From the NCBI GenBank assembly GCA_002491115.1, contig DKVI01000100.1, positions 1 to 33,445 on the forward strand: a DNA stretch of 33,445 bases, read 5' to 3'. The notes under the pieces are model-generated. The model was not told where the DNA came from and ran no database searches. It worked only from the letters and a program-made list of their open reading frames with translations. How positions within the stretch are numbered: the stretch's first letter is position 1; every line of letters starts with the position of its first letter. This stretch comes from Lachnospiraceae bacterium UBA7182 (GTDB lineage Bacteria > Bacillota > Clostridia > Lachnospirales > Lachnospiraceae). The position numbers and the translations under genes are program-made. This document shows, piece after piece, positions 1-6,717 of this stretch.

Positions 1-667
1 CCCAGCACCACACCGGCAATATCACGGACGGAAAACACACGGTCTTTGCACAGCCGTCTCCGCCACCGGAGACTGCTGCCCTCCACGATGATCTGTGTCC
101 CCGGTGCAAAGCGGCTATGTATGGCAAAGTACGTTGGCGGGTTAATAGCGGGAAGTTTTTCCGGAAGCAGGTTGTAGGAATATCCATTCCCCCCTGCGTA
201 TGCGGTATGCCAGGGACCTCTTTTCCAGTCCGCATAAACCAGCAGGCTTCTTCTTGTAAAGAAAAATCCAACCACCCCCAAGCCGGCACATAAAAGCAAT
301 AACTCCCGGATTATGCCCCACAGCCTGCCCCAATCTATTGCTGTTAATGGAACCGAAGAAGCGAAAACAGTCAAAAGAACCAGGAGCACTACCCAGAGGA
401 CGCTTGCCGCTACGGTACAGATTCCCACGGTAACATAGGCGGCAGTTTTAGAACGCCCCCATGAAACAGACGGTAGAACCATCCAATCACCAACCCCACA
501 AAAAGCTGGAGCATGATACTAAAACTTCCTATCTGACATAAAAAGCATAAGAGCATCGCCAGGATACAGACGATCATTCCTGCGACGCTTCCTAAAATGC
601 CCCGTAAGATACTTCCCTGCAATTCAGGGCTGATTTCATTGTTGGATTCTACTTTTTCGTCTAACAT
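1..667 (-). pseudogene. Frameshifted multi-pass membrane protein, 3' end outside window
   Basis: The start ATG at 667 has a good ribosome binding site (AAGGAG, eight bases upstream). The first frame encodes a short acidic N-terminus and two hydrophobic segments (about residues 22-45 and 48-65), then stops near 410. The next reading frame is open from about 480 to the window edge at 1 and looks like the natural continuation: a basic loop, two further membrane segments (about 415-360 and 310-255), then a soluble part with a PH-like flavour (QIIVEGSSLRWRRR). The frames join at a run of five C on the plus strand (456-460); one extra base there restores a single frame of more than 220 residues. 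This is either a real frameshift mutation, a slippery tract, or a sequencing error. I do not recognise the family. The frameshift reading is well supported by the absence of stops over about 480 bases. Confidence 0.6.
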
Positions 668-845
668 ATCGGCTACTCCTTATTTGCATCTTTGATCCCA
701 CACTGCCGCCTGTCATGCTCAAAAAAACAGCTTTTTCACTGTACCATATTCTATCACAACCTATAGCACATTTCCAGATACCCGGAAGAGCCCTTTTAAA
801 ATAATGGTTGCTGGTATGAAACCCTGGTAATTCCGCCAGCACACA

Positions 846-874
846 TTGAATCTGCTGGAGGAATATGATACTAT
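846..874 (+). promoter_or_regulatory. Possible sigma-A promoter for the small membrane protein/phosphorylase pair
   Basis: TTGAAT at 846-851 and TACTAT at 869-874 are separated by 17 bases and lie 38 bases upstream of the ATG at 912. The -10 is not ideal. The rest of 668-845 holds no convincing gene. A 14-codon ORF at 865-909 follows a GGAGG with very short spacing and is not called as a gene. Confidence 0.35.
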
Positions 875-911
875 TTAAAATAGTAAATCGAAATTTGCTG
901 GATGAATAATT

Positions 912-1085
912 ATGAGTTGTAACGGAATTTTAATTTTGTCAATCACATGGATTATCACATCGTTAGTTTGGTTCTTTGCGATAGAAAATACTGTAGTTGG
1001 TATGATATGGCTATGCGGGGGAATTGTTGAACTAATCATCACATTGATCAGACGCAATAAAGAGAAGAAAAATTTGAGGAGATAA
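912..1085 (+). CDS. Small hydrophobic membrane protein (57 aa), unknown function
   Basis: This short ORF is read directly from the sequence. It starts ATG AGT TGT AAC and ends in a basic tail (IRRNKEKKNLRR). Two hydrophobic stretches (about residues 4-22 and 28-46) separated by a short polar turn predict a two-pass membrane protein. Its last codons (AGG AGA TAA) form the ribosome binding site of the next gene, whose ATG follows five bases after the stop, so the two are probably translationally coupled. The ribosome binding site of this gene itself is weak (GGATGA, eight bases upstream). I do not recognise a function. The hydrophobic pattern, basic C-terminus and tight coupling argue for a real gene. 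Confidence 0.6.
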   Translation: MSCNGILILSITWIITSLVWFFAIENTVVGMIWLCGGIVELIITLIRRNKEKKNLRR

Positions 1086-1090
1086 AATAT

Positions 1091-1858
1091 ATGATATTAA
1101 AGAGCAAGTATCCCATATGTGAATTTGACACCAGTAAAAATCCAATTATTCATCCGTCGAATTTCCTGGCTGAAAGTCTTCCGGAAAAATGTGTTATTAC
1201 CTTCTTCCGAAAGGAGCTGGATCAATTTGTTGCAGAAAATAATCTTCCTGTCATTGGTTGTCTTAAATCGGAAGTGTTTGACATACCCATTTATGAATAT
1301 GTGTATGGTGCAGAGAAACTTTGTATCACGATGTCATTTTGCGGTGCGCCCGGTGCTGCCGTAACGCTTGAAGAACTACATGCTATGGGATGTAAAAAGT
1401 TTATAATCTGTGGGGGTGCAGGGGCGTTGACAAAAGACAGTAAAGTTGGAGAAATCATTATCCCAACCTCTGCGGTTAGAGATGAAGGAACATCCTACCA
1501 TTATTTAGAACCATCCCGCGAAATTGAATGCCATAAAGAAACCCTTGAGACTGTTATTTCGTGCCTGAAACAAATGGAAATTCCGTTTACAACAGGAAAA
1601 ACATGGACAAACGATGCCATATACAGAGAAACCCCTGATATGATTGAAATAAGGAGAAATGAAGGATGTATAACTGTAGAAATGGAAGCGGCAGCTTTTT
1701 TTGCGGTGTCTCAGTATTATCATATTCCGCTTGCCCAGTTATTGTATGCCGGTGATGATGTAAGCGGTGAGGTATGGGATTCCCGAAATTGGAATATGCA
1801 AAAGAATATACGATATCATTTAATTTCCACCGCAGTTGAAATTATAAAGAAATTATAA
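1091..1858 (+). CDS. Nucleoside phosphorylase (PNP/uridine phosphorylase family)
   Basis: A 255-residue protein of the PNP_UDP_1 fold, which splits nucleosides with phosphate to free base and ribose-1-phosphate in the cytoplasm. Visible family features are a glycine-rich segment at about residues 85-91 (CGAPGAA), the core strand-turn ICGGAGAL near 105-112, and the motif VEMEAAAFFAVS near 196-207, where the Met-Glu pair contacts the ribose in this family. Length is normal (240-260). The start is supported by GAGGAGAT about eight bases upstream, inside the end of the small membrane-protein gene. The base specificity (uridine or purine) cannot be settled by eye. The gene is more AT-rich than the gene that follows. 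It meets the SUMF1-flavodoxin gene tail to tail with a six-base overlap. Confidence 0.85.
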   Translation: MILKSKYPICEFDTSKNPIIHPSNFLAESLPEKCVITFFRKELDQFVAENNLPVIGCLKSEVFDIPIYEYVYGAEKLCITMSFCGAPGAAVTLEELHAMGCKKFIICGGAGALTKDSKVGEIIIPTSAVRDEGTSYHYLEPSREIECHKETLETVISCLKQMEIPFTTGKTWTNDAIYRETPDMIEIRRNEGCITVEMEAAAFFAVSQYYHIPLAQLLYAGDDVSGEVWDSRNWNMQKNIRYHLISTAVEIIKKL

Positions 1859-3535
1859 TGGGTTAAAGGAATCTCCCATAAAAACCCGATGTTGCCTTCG
1901 CGATCGGGACGAGAATGAATTTTCCGATATGCTGGAAATCCATGTGCTGGAACTGAACAAAGGACTCACCGGACAGGTGCAGGAAACCGACCTTTGTGTC
2001 CTCATCGGAAATCTTCTGGAAAATGCTGTCGCCGCCTGCCAGGAACCGCCTTTGTTCATGCCATTTGTTTCCAGCCATTCCGTTATCTCATCCGGCAAAT
2101 CACTGCCGCCGGAATAATGGACAGACAATGCCTCGCCCATCCTGGCGTCCGGAACCAGTTTCGCAATCGCTGTCAGGCTCTGCCCGAACCGCCCGCCGCC
2201 ATGGGAGCAGAAAGGAATAATCGTTTTTCCTGTAAAATCATATTCTTCCAAAAAAGAAGCAATCGGCATGGGAATTGACGCCCACCAGTTAGGATAACCA
2301 AGTATGACGGTATCATATTCTTCCATGTTTTCAACATGAACGGCAAGTTCAGGGCGCGCCTGCTCATTCTGGTCCCTCTGCGCCTCATCCAGCACGGTGT
2401 TATAGTCGGCAGAATACGGATTGACTAACGTAATCTCAAATAAATCCGCGCCCGTCTGTGCCTGGATTTCTTCTGCAATCCCTTTCGTGTTCCCGCCCCA
2501 TGAAAAGAACGCAATCAGCACTTTCCCGCCTGTGCTTTCCGTATGCTCTGTTCCCGCACTGGCGACACTGCCGGTACCGCTTACCGCATTCCGTACAAGG
2601 CGTATGCCGATATTGAAGCTGCCTTTATCTCCGGCAAGCGCCGCACGATAAGCACTGCGCATATTTTTGGCAAAGTCATTCCAGCCTCCGCCCCGGTACA
2701 CCCGCAGCGTTCCGGTATCGGCCCCGGTGGGATCTGTCTGTTCTTCTGTATCATAGGCTCCGTAATAATCCCAGACCCATTCACTCACATTGCCGTGCAT
2801 ATTGTACAATCCCCATGGATTCGGGGAGAAACTGTCGACCGGAACAGTGGTCTGCCGGTACTCGCCGGGCCCGGTGGTAAGATTTTCCTGTGAAAAATAG
2901 TTGTCCTCGATTTCATAAGGATAATGGCCGTAATAATTGCTTTCCTCCGCACTGATGGAAGTTTCCGTATTAAACGGCGTTGTGGTTCCTGCCCGGCAGG
3001 CGTATTCCCATTCCGCCTCGGTAGGGAGCCGGTAGCCATCCGCGCTACGGTTCCATGTTACGTCAGCCCCGTTCACCGTATACGCCGGCATCAATCCTTC
3101 TTTCTCACTTCTGGCATTACAATAGGAAACGGCATCCAGCCAGGAAATGTTCTCCACCGGCAGATCCTCCCCCGAAAAGCTGGACGGATTTTCCCCGGTT
3201 ATTTCCTGATATTCGGCCTGTGTCAGTTCATAAGTACTCATATAAAAGTCATTGACTGTAACCGTATGCTGTACTTCATCCTCAGAACGCCATGCTTCCT
3301 CCCTGGGACTGCCCATCTGAAAGGCGCCTCCCTGAACCAGCACAAATCCTTCCGGTAACGGAACCGCCGCCGGATTTTCTGCATCGTTTCCTTCCGCATC
3401 CTCTGTTTCTTCCAGCCGGGCATCTGCCTGCCCGGTATCGTCTGCGGACTTGCCGTCCTGCCCGGCGGCACCGTTCCCACATGCACACAACATCATCATG
3501 ACTACAGCCATGAAAATAACGCTGATCCTCTTCAT
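1853..3535 (-). CDS. Lipoprotein fusing an FGE/SUMF1 domain to a flavodoxin
   Basis: The start at 3535 is chosen because AAAGGAG lies seven bases upstream and a lipoprotein signal follows (MKRISVIFMAVVMMMLCAC; lipid Cys at residue 19). An acidic linker leads to an FGE-sulfatase/SUMF1 domain (about 61-315), with GGAFQMGS, YRLPTEAEWEYACRAGT, GNVSEWVWDYY, RVYRGGGW and GIRLVRN. In known members this fold is either a formylglycine-generating enzyme or a non-catalytic C-type-lectin-like domain; no sulfatase is adjacent. Residues 338-493 are a flavodoxin (IAFFSWGGNTKGIAEEI for FMN phosphate; GYPNWWASIPMPI; CSHGGGRFG). The natural end seems to be near residue 493. The last 67 residues are low in hydrophobics and rich in Ser/Arg, and run antisense through a sensor-kinase remnant, so the 3' end was probably replaced. 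Inferred role: extracytoplasmic redox partner. Confidence 0.8.
   Translation of the reverse strand: MKRISVIFMAVVMMMLCACGNGAAGQDGKSADDTGQADARLEETEDAEGNDAENPAAVPLPEGFVLVQGGAFQMGSPREEAWRSEDEVQHTVTVNDFYMSTYELTQAEYQEITGENPSSFSGEDLPVENISWLDAVSYCNARSEKEGLMPAYTVNGADVTWNRSADGYRLPTEAEWEYACRAGTTTPFNTETSISAEESNYYGHYPYEIEDNYFSQENLTTGPGEYRQTTVPVDSFSPNPWGLYNMHGNVSEWVWDYYGAYDTEEQTDPTGADTGTLRVYRGGGWNDFAKNMRSAYRAALAGDKGSFNIGIRLVRNAVSGTGSVASAGTEHTESTGGKVLIAFFSWGGNTKGIAEEIQAQTGADLFEITLVNPYSADYNTVLDEAQRDQNEQARPELAVHVENMEEYDTVILGYPNWWASIPMPIASFLEEYDFTGKTIIPFCSHGGGRFGQSLTAIAKLVPDARMGEALSVHYSGGSDLPDEITEWLETNGMNKGGSWQAATAFSRRFPMRTQRSVSCTCPVSPLFSSSTWISSISENSFSSRSRRQHRVFMGDSFNPL
1893..2045 (+). pseudogene. Remnant of a GHKL sensor histidine kinase (N-box region)
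   Basis: On the plus strand, antisense to the tail of the SUMF1-flavodoxin gene, the frame through 1929 reads ETDLCVLIGNLLENAV, followed by AACQE. This is the N-box signature of AgrC/LytS-type GHKL ATPase domains, where the Asn residues bind Mg-ATP. The match stops at about 2045, exactly where antisense flavodoxin sequence begins. No DHp helix, G-box or other kinase part is present on either side. I read this as a leftover fragment joined by recombination, not an expressed gene; the left boundary is approximate. Confidence 0.55.
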
Positions 3536-3622
3536 TTCGCATCTCCTTTCTCTTGCTGTTCCTTCAACTCCGGATAAAAAAACAAGTGCGGCCAGAAAAT
3601 GATATCTCCTGACTGCACTTAC

Positions 3623-3651
3623 ATTATATATCATAAATCTTTATATATCAA
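3623..3651 (-). promoter_or_regulatory. Sigma-A promoter of the SUMF1-flavodoxin gene
   Basis: On the minus strand, TTGATA (3651-3646) and TATAAT (3628-3623) are spaced by exactly 17 bases. The same hexamers and spacing recur in the second module copy in front of the MATE gene (TATGAT there). The start codon lies about 88 bases downstream of the -10. Confidence 0.75.
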
Positions 3652-3664
3652 ATACTTACCATTT

Positions 3665-3690
3665 ATGCCTTACTTATGCTCGAAAGGCAT
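3665..3690. promoter_or_regulatory. Inverted repeat upstream of the -35, candidate activator site
   Basis: ATGCCTT and AAGGCAT form perfect 7-bp arms around a 12-bp spacer, 13 bp upstream of the -35. The arms are identical in the other module copy while the spacer differs at three positions, the pattern expected for a protein-binding dyad. Position and geometry would suit an activator such as a LysR-type regulator (inference). No such regulator is encoded in the window. Confidence 0.6.
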
Positions 3691-3761
3691 TGTCCGATTC
3701 TTTCATAACCCTTCTTACTTATCAATAGCCTTTTTTGTTGAAAAAATATAACAGACGAAAG

Positions 3762-3789
3762 TTGACTTTTTCTTTCTTTTCAGTATAAT
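3762..3789 (+). promoter_or_regulatory. Sigma-A promoter of queT
   Basis: TTGACT at 3762-3767 and TATAAT at 3784-3789 with a 16-base spacer. Transcription would begin just before the riboswitch stem. Confidence 0.75.
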
Positions 3790-3795
3790 AGGTAA

Positions 3796-3839
3796 TTGGT
3801 CAGTTCGAAACCATCCTGACCTTAAACAAAACTAAGGAG
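3796..3839 (+). ncRNA. PreQ1-I riboswitch controlling queT
   Basis: The stem GGTCAG (3798-3803) pairs with CTGACC (3816-3821) around a loop TTCGAAACCATC. It is followed by the A-rich tail TTAAACAAAACTAAGGAG. The small H-type pseudoknot layout, the A-rich tail and the end inside the ribosome binding site (AAGGAG, 3834-3839) match preQ1-I aptamers. The ribosome binding site being part of the aptamer suggests control of translation: preQ1 binding would hide it. The downstream queuosine-precursor transporter fits the call. Confidence 0.8.
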
Positions 3840-3849
3840 ATAACTGAAT

Positions 3850-4341
3850 ATGAAAGAAAACAAGGTATTATTTCTGACTCAGGCGGCGCTGATCGCGGCT
3901 GTCTATGTGGTGTTGTGTGTGGCATTTGCCCCCATCAGCTATGGGGAAGTGCAGGTGCGTGTGGCGGAAGCTTTGGTGATCCTGCCCTTTTTCACACCGG
4001 CGGCCATACCCGGACTGTTCATCGGATGTCTTATATCGAATCTGATCGGCGGTTCCATCCTGCTGGACGTGGTATTCGGAAGTATTGCGACTCTGATCGG
4101 CGCAGTGGGTTCCTGGTATCTGCGCTCCCATAAATATATGGTGATGCTTCCGCCGATCGCAGCCAATACGCTGATTGTGCCTTTTGTGCTGCGCTATGGC
4201 TATGGTGTGCCGCTGCCGGTTCCTTTTATGATGCTGACTGTGGGCATCGGCGAAGTGATTGCGGTGGTGATCTTAGGAGGCGTCCTTTTAAATGTCCTGG
4301 AACGCTACAGATACATTTTTCAGAATAAAAATTTTGCATAA
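3850..4341 (+). CDS. queT: QueT-type queuosine precursor transporter (ECF S-component-like)
   Basis: A 163-residue integral membrane protein with about five or six hydrophobic segments. The signature N-terminal stretch is LTQAALIAAVYVVLC, followed by FAPISYGEVQVRVAEAL, which is characteristic of the QueT family. Family members are substrate-binding S components of energy-coupling-factor transporters that import queuosine precursors such as preQ1 or preQ0. Length is normal. The preQ1-I riboswitch immediately upstream independently supports the substrate. The gene stands alone, with its own promoter and a terminator directly after the stop; the ECF energising module must be elsewhere. Confidence 0.92.
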   Translation: MKENKVLFLTQAALIAAVYVVLCVAFAPISYGEVQVRVAEALVILPFFTPAAIPGLFIGCLISNLIGGSILLDVVFGSIATLIGAVGSWYLRSHKYMVMLPPIAANTLIVPFVLRYGYGVPLPVPFMMLTVGIGEVIAVVILGGVLLNVLERYRYIFQNKNFA

Positions 4342-4353
4342 TTAGAGTATTTT

Positions 4354-4388
4354 AAATCCTCTGCCTGTATGCGGGCGGAGGATTTTTC
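4354..4388 (+). terminator. Rho-independent terminator of queT
   Basis: A 12-bp stem, AAATCCTCTGCC (4354-4365) with GGCGGAGGATTT (4374-4385), has one G-U pair and an 8-base loop and is followed by a T run (4383-4387). Confidence 0.85.
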
Positions 4389-4510
4389 CTTCTTACAAAA
4401 AACGGCAGAAAAAGAGAGGAAATAAAAAGCAGATCAGGCTATTCTTATTTGTGACAACAGAAAATCTGCACAGCATGATTTTTACCATGAACAAGGAGGA
4501 CAGATCAAAA

Positions 4511-5548
4511 ATGTATCATTTAAGGCTAAAAGGTGACCACTATGAGATGGGCAGGAAGCGCGGACATATTTTTAAGAAATGCCGGGTCTTTTTTCCGCTT
4601 TCGCTGGATGATTTTCAATGGGAGCATGGAAGGAGAAGCGAAAAAATTGTAAGAAAGTTTTTTCCGGAAATATGTGAGGAAATAAGAGGAGTGAGTGACG
4701 CCATAGGCGCGGACTATCTGCGTTTTGCTTCCTGGATGTTATGTATGGGCTGTTGCATGTACAACCTGGAGCATAATATTCCCGTCGAGATTCGGGGCTG
4801 TACTGCCTTTGCCTATGCAAAAGAGGGCAAGTTAATATACGGCAGAAATAATGATTTACCGCCGTATCTGCGGGAAGGCAGCAAAAGCGAGATCTATGCT
4901 CCAAAGAATGGAAACAGATTTACGATTACCACGTCCTCTTTTATAAACGGAGAGGAAGGGATGAACGAACACGGGCTTGCGGTGGCGATGACATTTGTGA
5001 TGACTGACCTTAAAAAGATACAGCCGGGGTTTAACTCGTGTTTTATTGTGCGGTATTTGCTTGAAAAGGCAGATAATACAAAGCAGGCAGTTTCCGAACT
5101 TCGGGATCTGCCCATCGCTTCTAACTGTAACATTTTACTGGCAGATCAAAGCGGCAGTATGGTGGTAGTCGAATGCACGCCAACCCTTAAAAAAGTGCGT
5201 GAACCGGAAATCTTTCACGGGGACAGCATCGTCTGTGCCGCCAACTGCTTTGCTTCTGACGAGATGAAGCCCTATGACGATGCAAACGGAGACGATTATG
5301 AGGCGCACAGGCGTTATAAGGTTGTCATAGACAGTTTTTCTTCGGGGGCGATAAAAGATGATTATATTGAGACAACCAGTCGACTTTTAAGGGGCGACTA
5401 TGGCTTTATGTGCCAGTATGACGATGAACCGGATTTTGAAACCGTCTGGAGTTCTATATTTGATTTAAAGAGTCTGGTCATTTACCGTGCGGAGGGTGAT
5501 CCAAGAAAGAAGAAGTTTGTCTGTGATAACAGGCTCTTACTTTTGTAA
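4511..5548 (+). CDS. C45-type acyltransferase/hydrolase (Ntn-hydrolase fold)
   Basis: The start at 4511 follows AGGAGGA (4494-4500); an upstream GTG at 4451 has no such site. The 345-residue protein resembles peptidase family C45, the acyl-CoA:6-aminopenicillanate acyltransferase-like Ntn hydrolases. Landmarks are an early Y-x-M-G-x-x-x-G segment (residues 11-17), the candidate nucleophile Cys97 in IRGCTAF, GRNNDLPP shortly after it, and EEGMNEHGLAVAM. In this family a Cys exposed by self-cleavage attacks amide bonds; here that would mean cleavage just before Cys97. The natural substrate is unknown: N-acyl amino acids, bile-salt-like amides or beta-lactam side chains are possible. It lies 29 bases ahead of a class D beta-lactamase-like gene in the same orientation, probably one transcript. 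Confidence 0.72.
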   Translation: MYHLRLKGDHYEMGRKRGHIFKKCRVFFPLSLDDFQWEHGRRSEKIVRKFFPEICEEIRGVSDAIGADYLRFASWMLCMGCCMYNLEHNIPVEIRGCTAFAYAKEGKLIYGRNNDLPPYLREGSKSEIYAPKNGNRFTITTSSFINGEEGMNEHGLAVAMTFVMTDLKKIQPGFNSCFIVRYLLEKADNTKQAVSELRDLPIASNCNILLADQSGSMVVVECTPTLKKVREPEIFHGDSIVCAANCFASDEMKPYDDANGDDYEAHRRYKVVIDSFSSGAIKDDYIETTSRLLRGDYGFMCQYDDEPDFETVWSSIFDLKSLVIYRAEGDPRKKKFVCDNRLLLL

Positions 5549-5577
5549 TATTTTTGGCATAAAAAACGGAGGTAATA

Positions 5578-6180
5578 ATGAAAAGGAGAAACAATTATTT
5601 TAAACTGGTATTTGGGGTAGTTGTATGCGCATTGATTCTGACAGGCTGCTCTGATCATGACAGTACGGAGGAAAAAATTTTTATGGAAGTGGAAAAAGAA
5701 GAAGCGATAACGGAATCAGCCGGCGATTTCCCAGAGGCGGATACAGAAGATTCTGCCGAGAGCGTTGTAATGGAACCGGAGCTTGTCAGCGCGGACTGGT
5801 CAGAATATTTTAATGGACTTAATGGAGCGGCAGTTGTATATGACGTTTCGGACAGACGATATACAATGTATAACGGTGACCTTGCAATGACCAGAAGGTC
5901 GCCGTGTTCCACTTTTAAGATTATTTCCTCTCTGACCGCTCTGGAACATGGCATCATCACGCCGGAGGATTCCACGCGGACATGGAGCGGTGAAATGTTC
6001 TGGAATGAAGACTGGAACCGGGATATTGATTTTGGCGAAGCATTTCGCACCTCCTGCGTATGGTATTACAGACAGGTCATAGATGAGATCGGGTTTTTGA
6101 CTTGGGAGAAGCTTGAAAAAGTCATGGAACCTGATATAATAGAAGATATAAAAAGGAAAGAAGGTATTTTGTATGAGTGA
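5578..6180 (+). CDS. Truncated class D beta-lactamase-like lipoprotein
   Basis: Starts after CGGAGG. A lipoprotein signal ends in LTGC (Cys24), followed by an acidic linker and then the first half of a penicillin-recognising serine domain: NGAAVVYDVSDRR, active-site STFK (111-114), TPEDSTRTW and SCVWYYRQ (the S-x-V motif, 159-161). This is the order seen in class D (OXA/BlaR sensor-like) domains. The essential KTG motif and the C-terminal half are missing: homology ends at about residue 183, and the last codons overlap the start of an antitoxin gene. The same region of the neighbouring BlaR1 sensor continues for another 150 residues. The protein is therefore probably inactive, and the gene is a 5' fragment broken where the toxin-antitoxin pair begins. 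Confidence 0.75.
   Translation: MKRRNNYFKLVFGVVVCALILTGCSDHDSTEEKIFMEVEKEEAITESAGDFPEADTEDSAESVVMEPELVSADWSEYFNGLNGAAVVYDVSDRRYTMYNGDLAMTRRSPCSTFKIISSLTALEHGIITPEDSTRTWSGEMFWNEDWNRDIDFGEAFRTSCVWYYRQVIDEIGFLTWEKLEKVMEPDIIEDIKRKEGILYE
6113..6140 (+). promoter_or_regulatory. Promoter for the toxin-antitoxin pair, inside the broken lactamase gene
   Basis: TTGAAA (6113-6118) and TATAAT (6135-6140) are spaced by 16 bases and lie 33 bases before the antitoxin ATG. The -10 falls right where lactamase homology ends. Confidence 0.6.
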
Positions 6181-6394
6181 AAGAGAGCAAGCGAAACAAA
6201 TCATTGATCAACTTCCAGAATACAAAATAGGGAATCTGCTACTATTTCTTAAAGGAATGCAATTTGATGATGATATAGAAGATGATTTATATTGTCAAAA
6301 ACTATACGAAGATTATTTGAATGATCCTGATCCTGAAAAAGATGAAGGTATAACACTTGAAGAATTGGCGGCAAGAGAAGGCATAGAACTATGA
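6173..6394 (+). CDS. Type II antitoxin partner of a RelE-family toxin
   Basis: A 73-residue acidic protein (MSEREQAKQIIDQLPEYK at the N-terminus, many Asp/Glu, EGITLEELAAREGIEL at the C-terminus). Its ATGA stop-start overlap with the downstream RelE-like toxin, its acidity and its size identify it as the antitoxin that binds and neutralises the toxin; such antitoxins usually also repress their own promoter. The exact antitoxin family is not clear by eye. The ribosome binding site AAGGAAAGAAGG lies just upstream. The pair is more AT-rich than the genes on either side, consistent with separate acquisition, and it abuts a truncated lactamase gene. Confidence 0.75.
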   Translation: MSEREQAKQIIDQLPEYKIGNLLLFLKGMQFDDDIEDDLYCQKLYEDYLNDPDPEKDEGITLEELAAREGIEL

Positions 6395-6651
6395 AATACA
6401 CAATAGTTATTAAAAAATTAGCTGAGAAATTTATTGTGAAGCTGCCAAAATCTGAAAAAGAAAGAGTATTAAAAGCAATTTATCAATTGCCGGAAGGTAA
6501 TGATATAAAAGAATTAAAAGGGAAAAAGAATAAAGGATTGTATAGGCTCCGTGTTGGTGATTATCGGATTATATATACAATAGACAATGGGCAATTGATT
6601 GTTTATGTTGTGGATGCTGGAAATCGTGGAGACATATACAAAAGATATTGA
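6391..6651 (+). CDS. RelE/ParE-family toxin
   Basis: An 86-residue basic protein. The segment LKGKKNKGLYRLRVGDYRIIYTID is the typical RelE/ParE core (G-x-x-R-x-R-x-G-D-Y-R-x-x-Y), and the N-terminus (YTIVIKKLAEKFIVKLP) matches the family's first strand and helix. RelE members cleave mRNA in the ribosomal A site; ParE members poison gyrase. The arginine-rich core and tail residues fit a RelE-like mRNA nuclease better, but this is not decisive. The gene begins inside the antitoxin stop (ATGA) and ends one base before the palindromic repeat at 6652. Confidence 0.85.
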   Translation: MKYTIVIKKLAEKFIVKLPKSEKERVLKAIYQLPEGNDIKELKGKKNKGLYRLRVGDYRIIYTIDNGQLIVYVVDAGNRGDIYKRY

Positions 6652-6717
6652 CAGGGGGCTGTCGCACTAAGTAATTAATTAGTGCGCAACCCCCTGATCA
6701 GCATTCCATAATCTTAA
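6651..6717. repeat. 67-bp palindromic element, copy 1 (3' end of blaR1)
   Basis: The core 6652-6696 is a near-perfect palindrome with arms CAGGGGG plus CGCACTAA and an AT-rich centre. The whole block is repeated in inverse orientation at 10464-10530 with 3 differences in 67. It lies between the converging toxin and blaR1 genes and encodes the last codons of BlaR1 (LWNADQGVAH then stop). It may work as a two-way terminator, although it has no long T run, and it may be a dispersed repeat. Confidence 0.8.

Larger units (their letters stand above)
3599..3691 (-). repeat. 93-bp promoter module, copy 1
   Basis: Read on the minus strand, this block matches 8987-9079 (plus) at 87 of 93 positions; all six differences are transitions. 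It ends 64 bases before the SUMF1-flavodoxin start. It contains a full promoter and an upstream inverted repeat, listed separately. Sequence similarity ends at both edges, so the two genes share this control region only. Confidence 0.9.

Noticed and set aside
636..842. 68-residue minus-strand ORF
   Set aside because: It overlaps the start of the membrane-protein gene and has no ribosome binding site or plausible composition.
865..909. 14-codon ORF (MILFKIVNRNLLDE) that might be a leader peptide
   Set aside because: The ribosome binding site is too close to the ATG and no attenuator structure follows.
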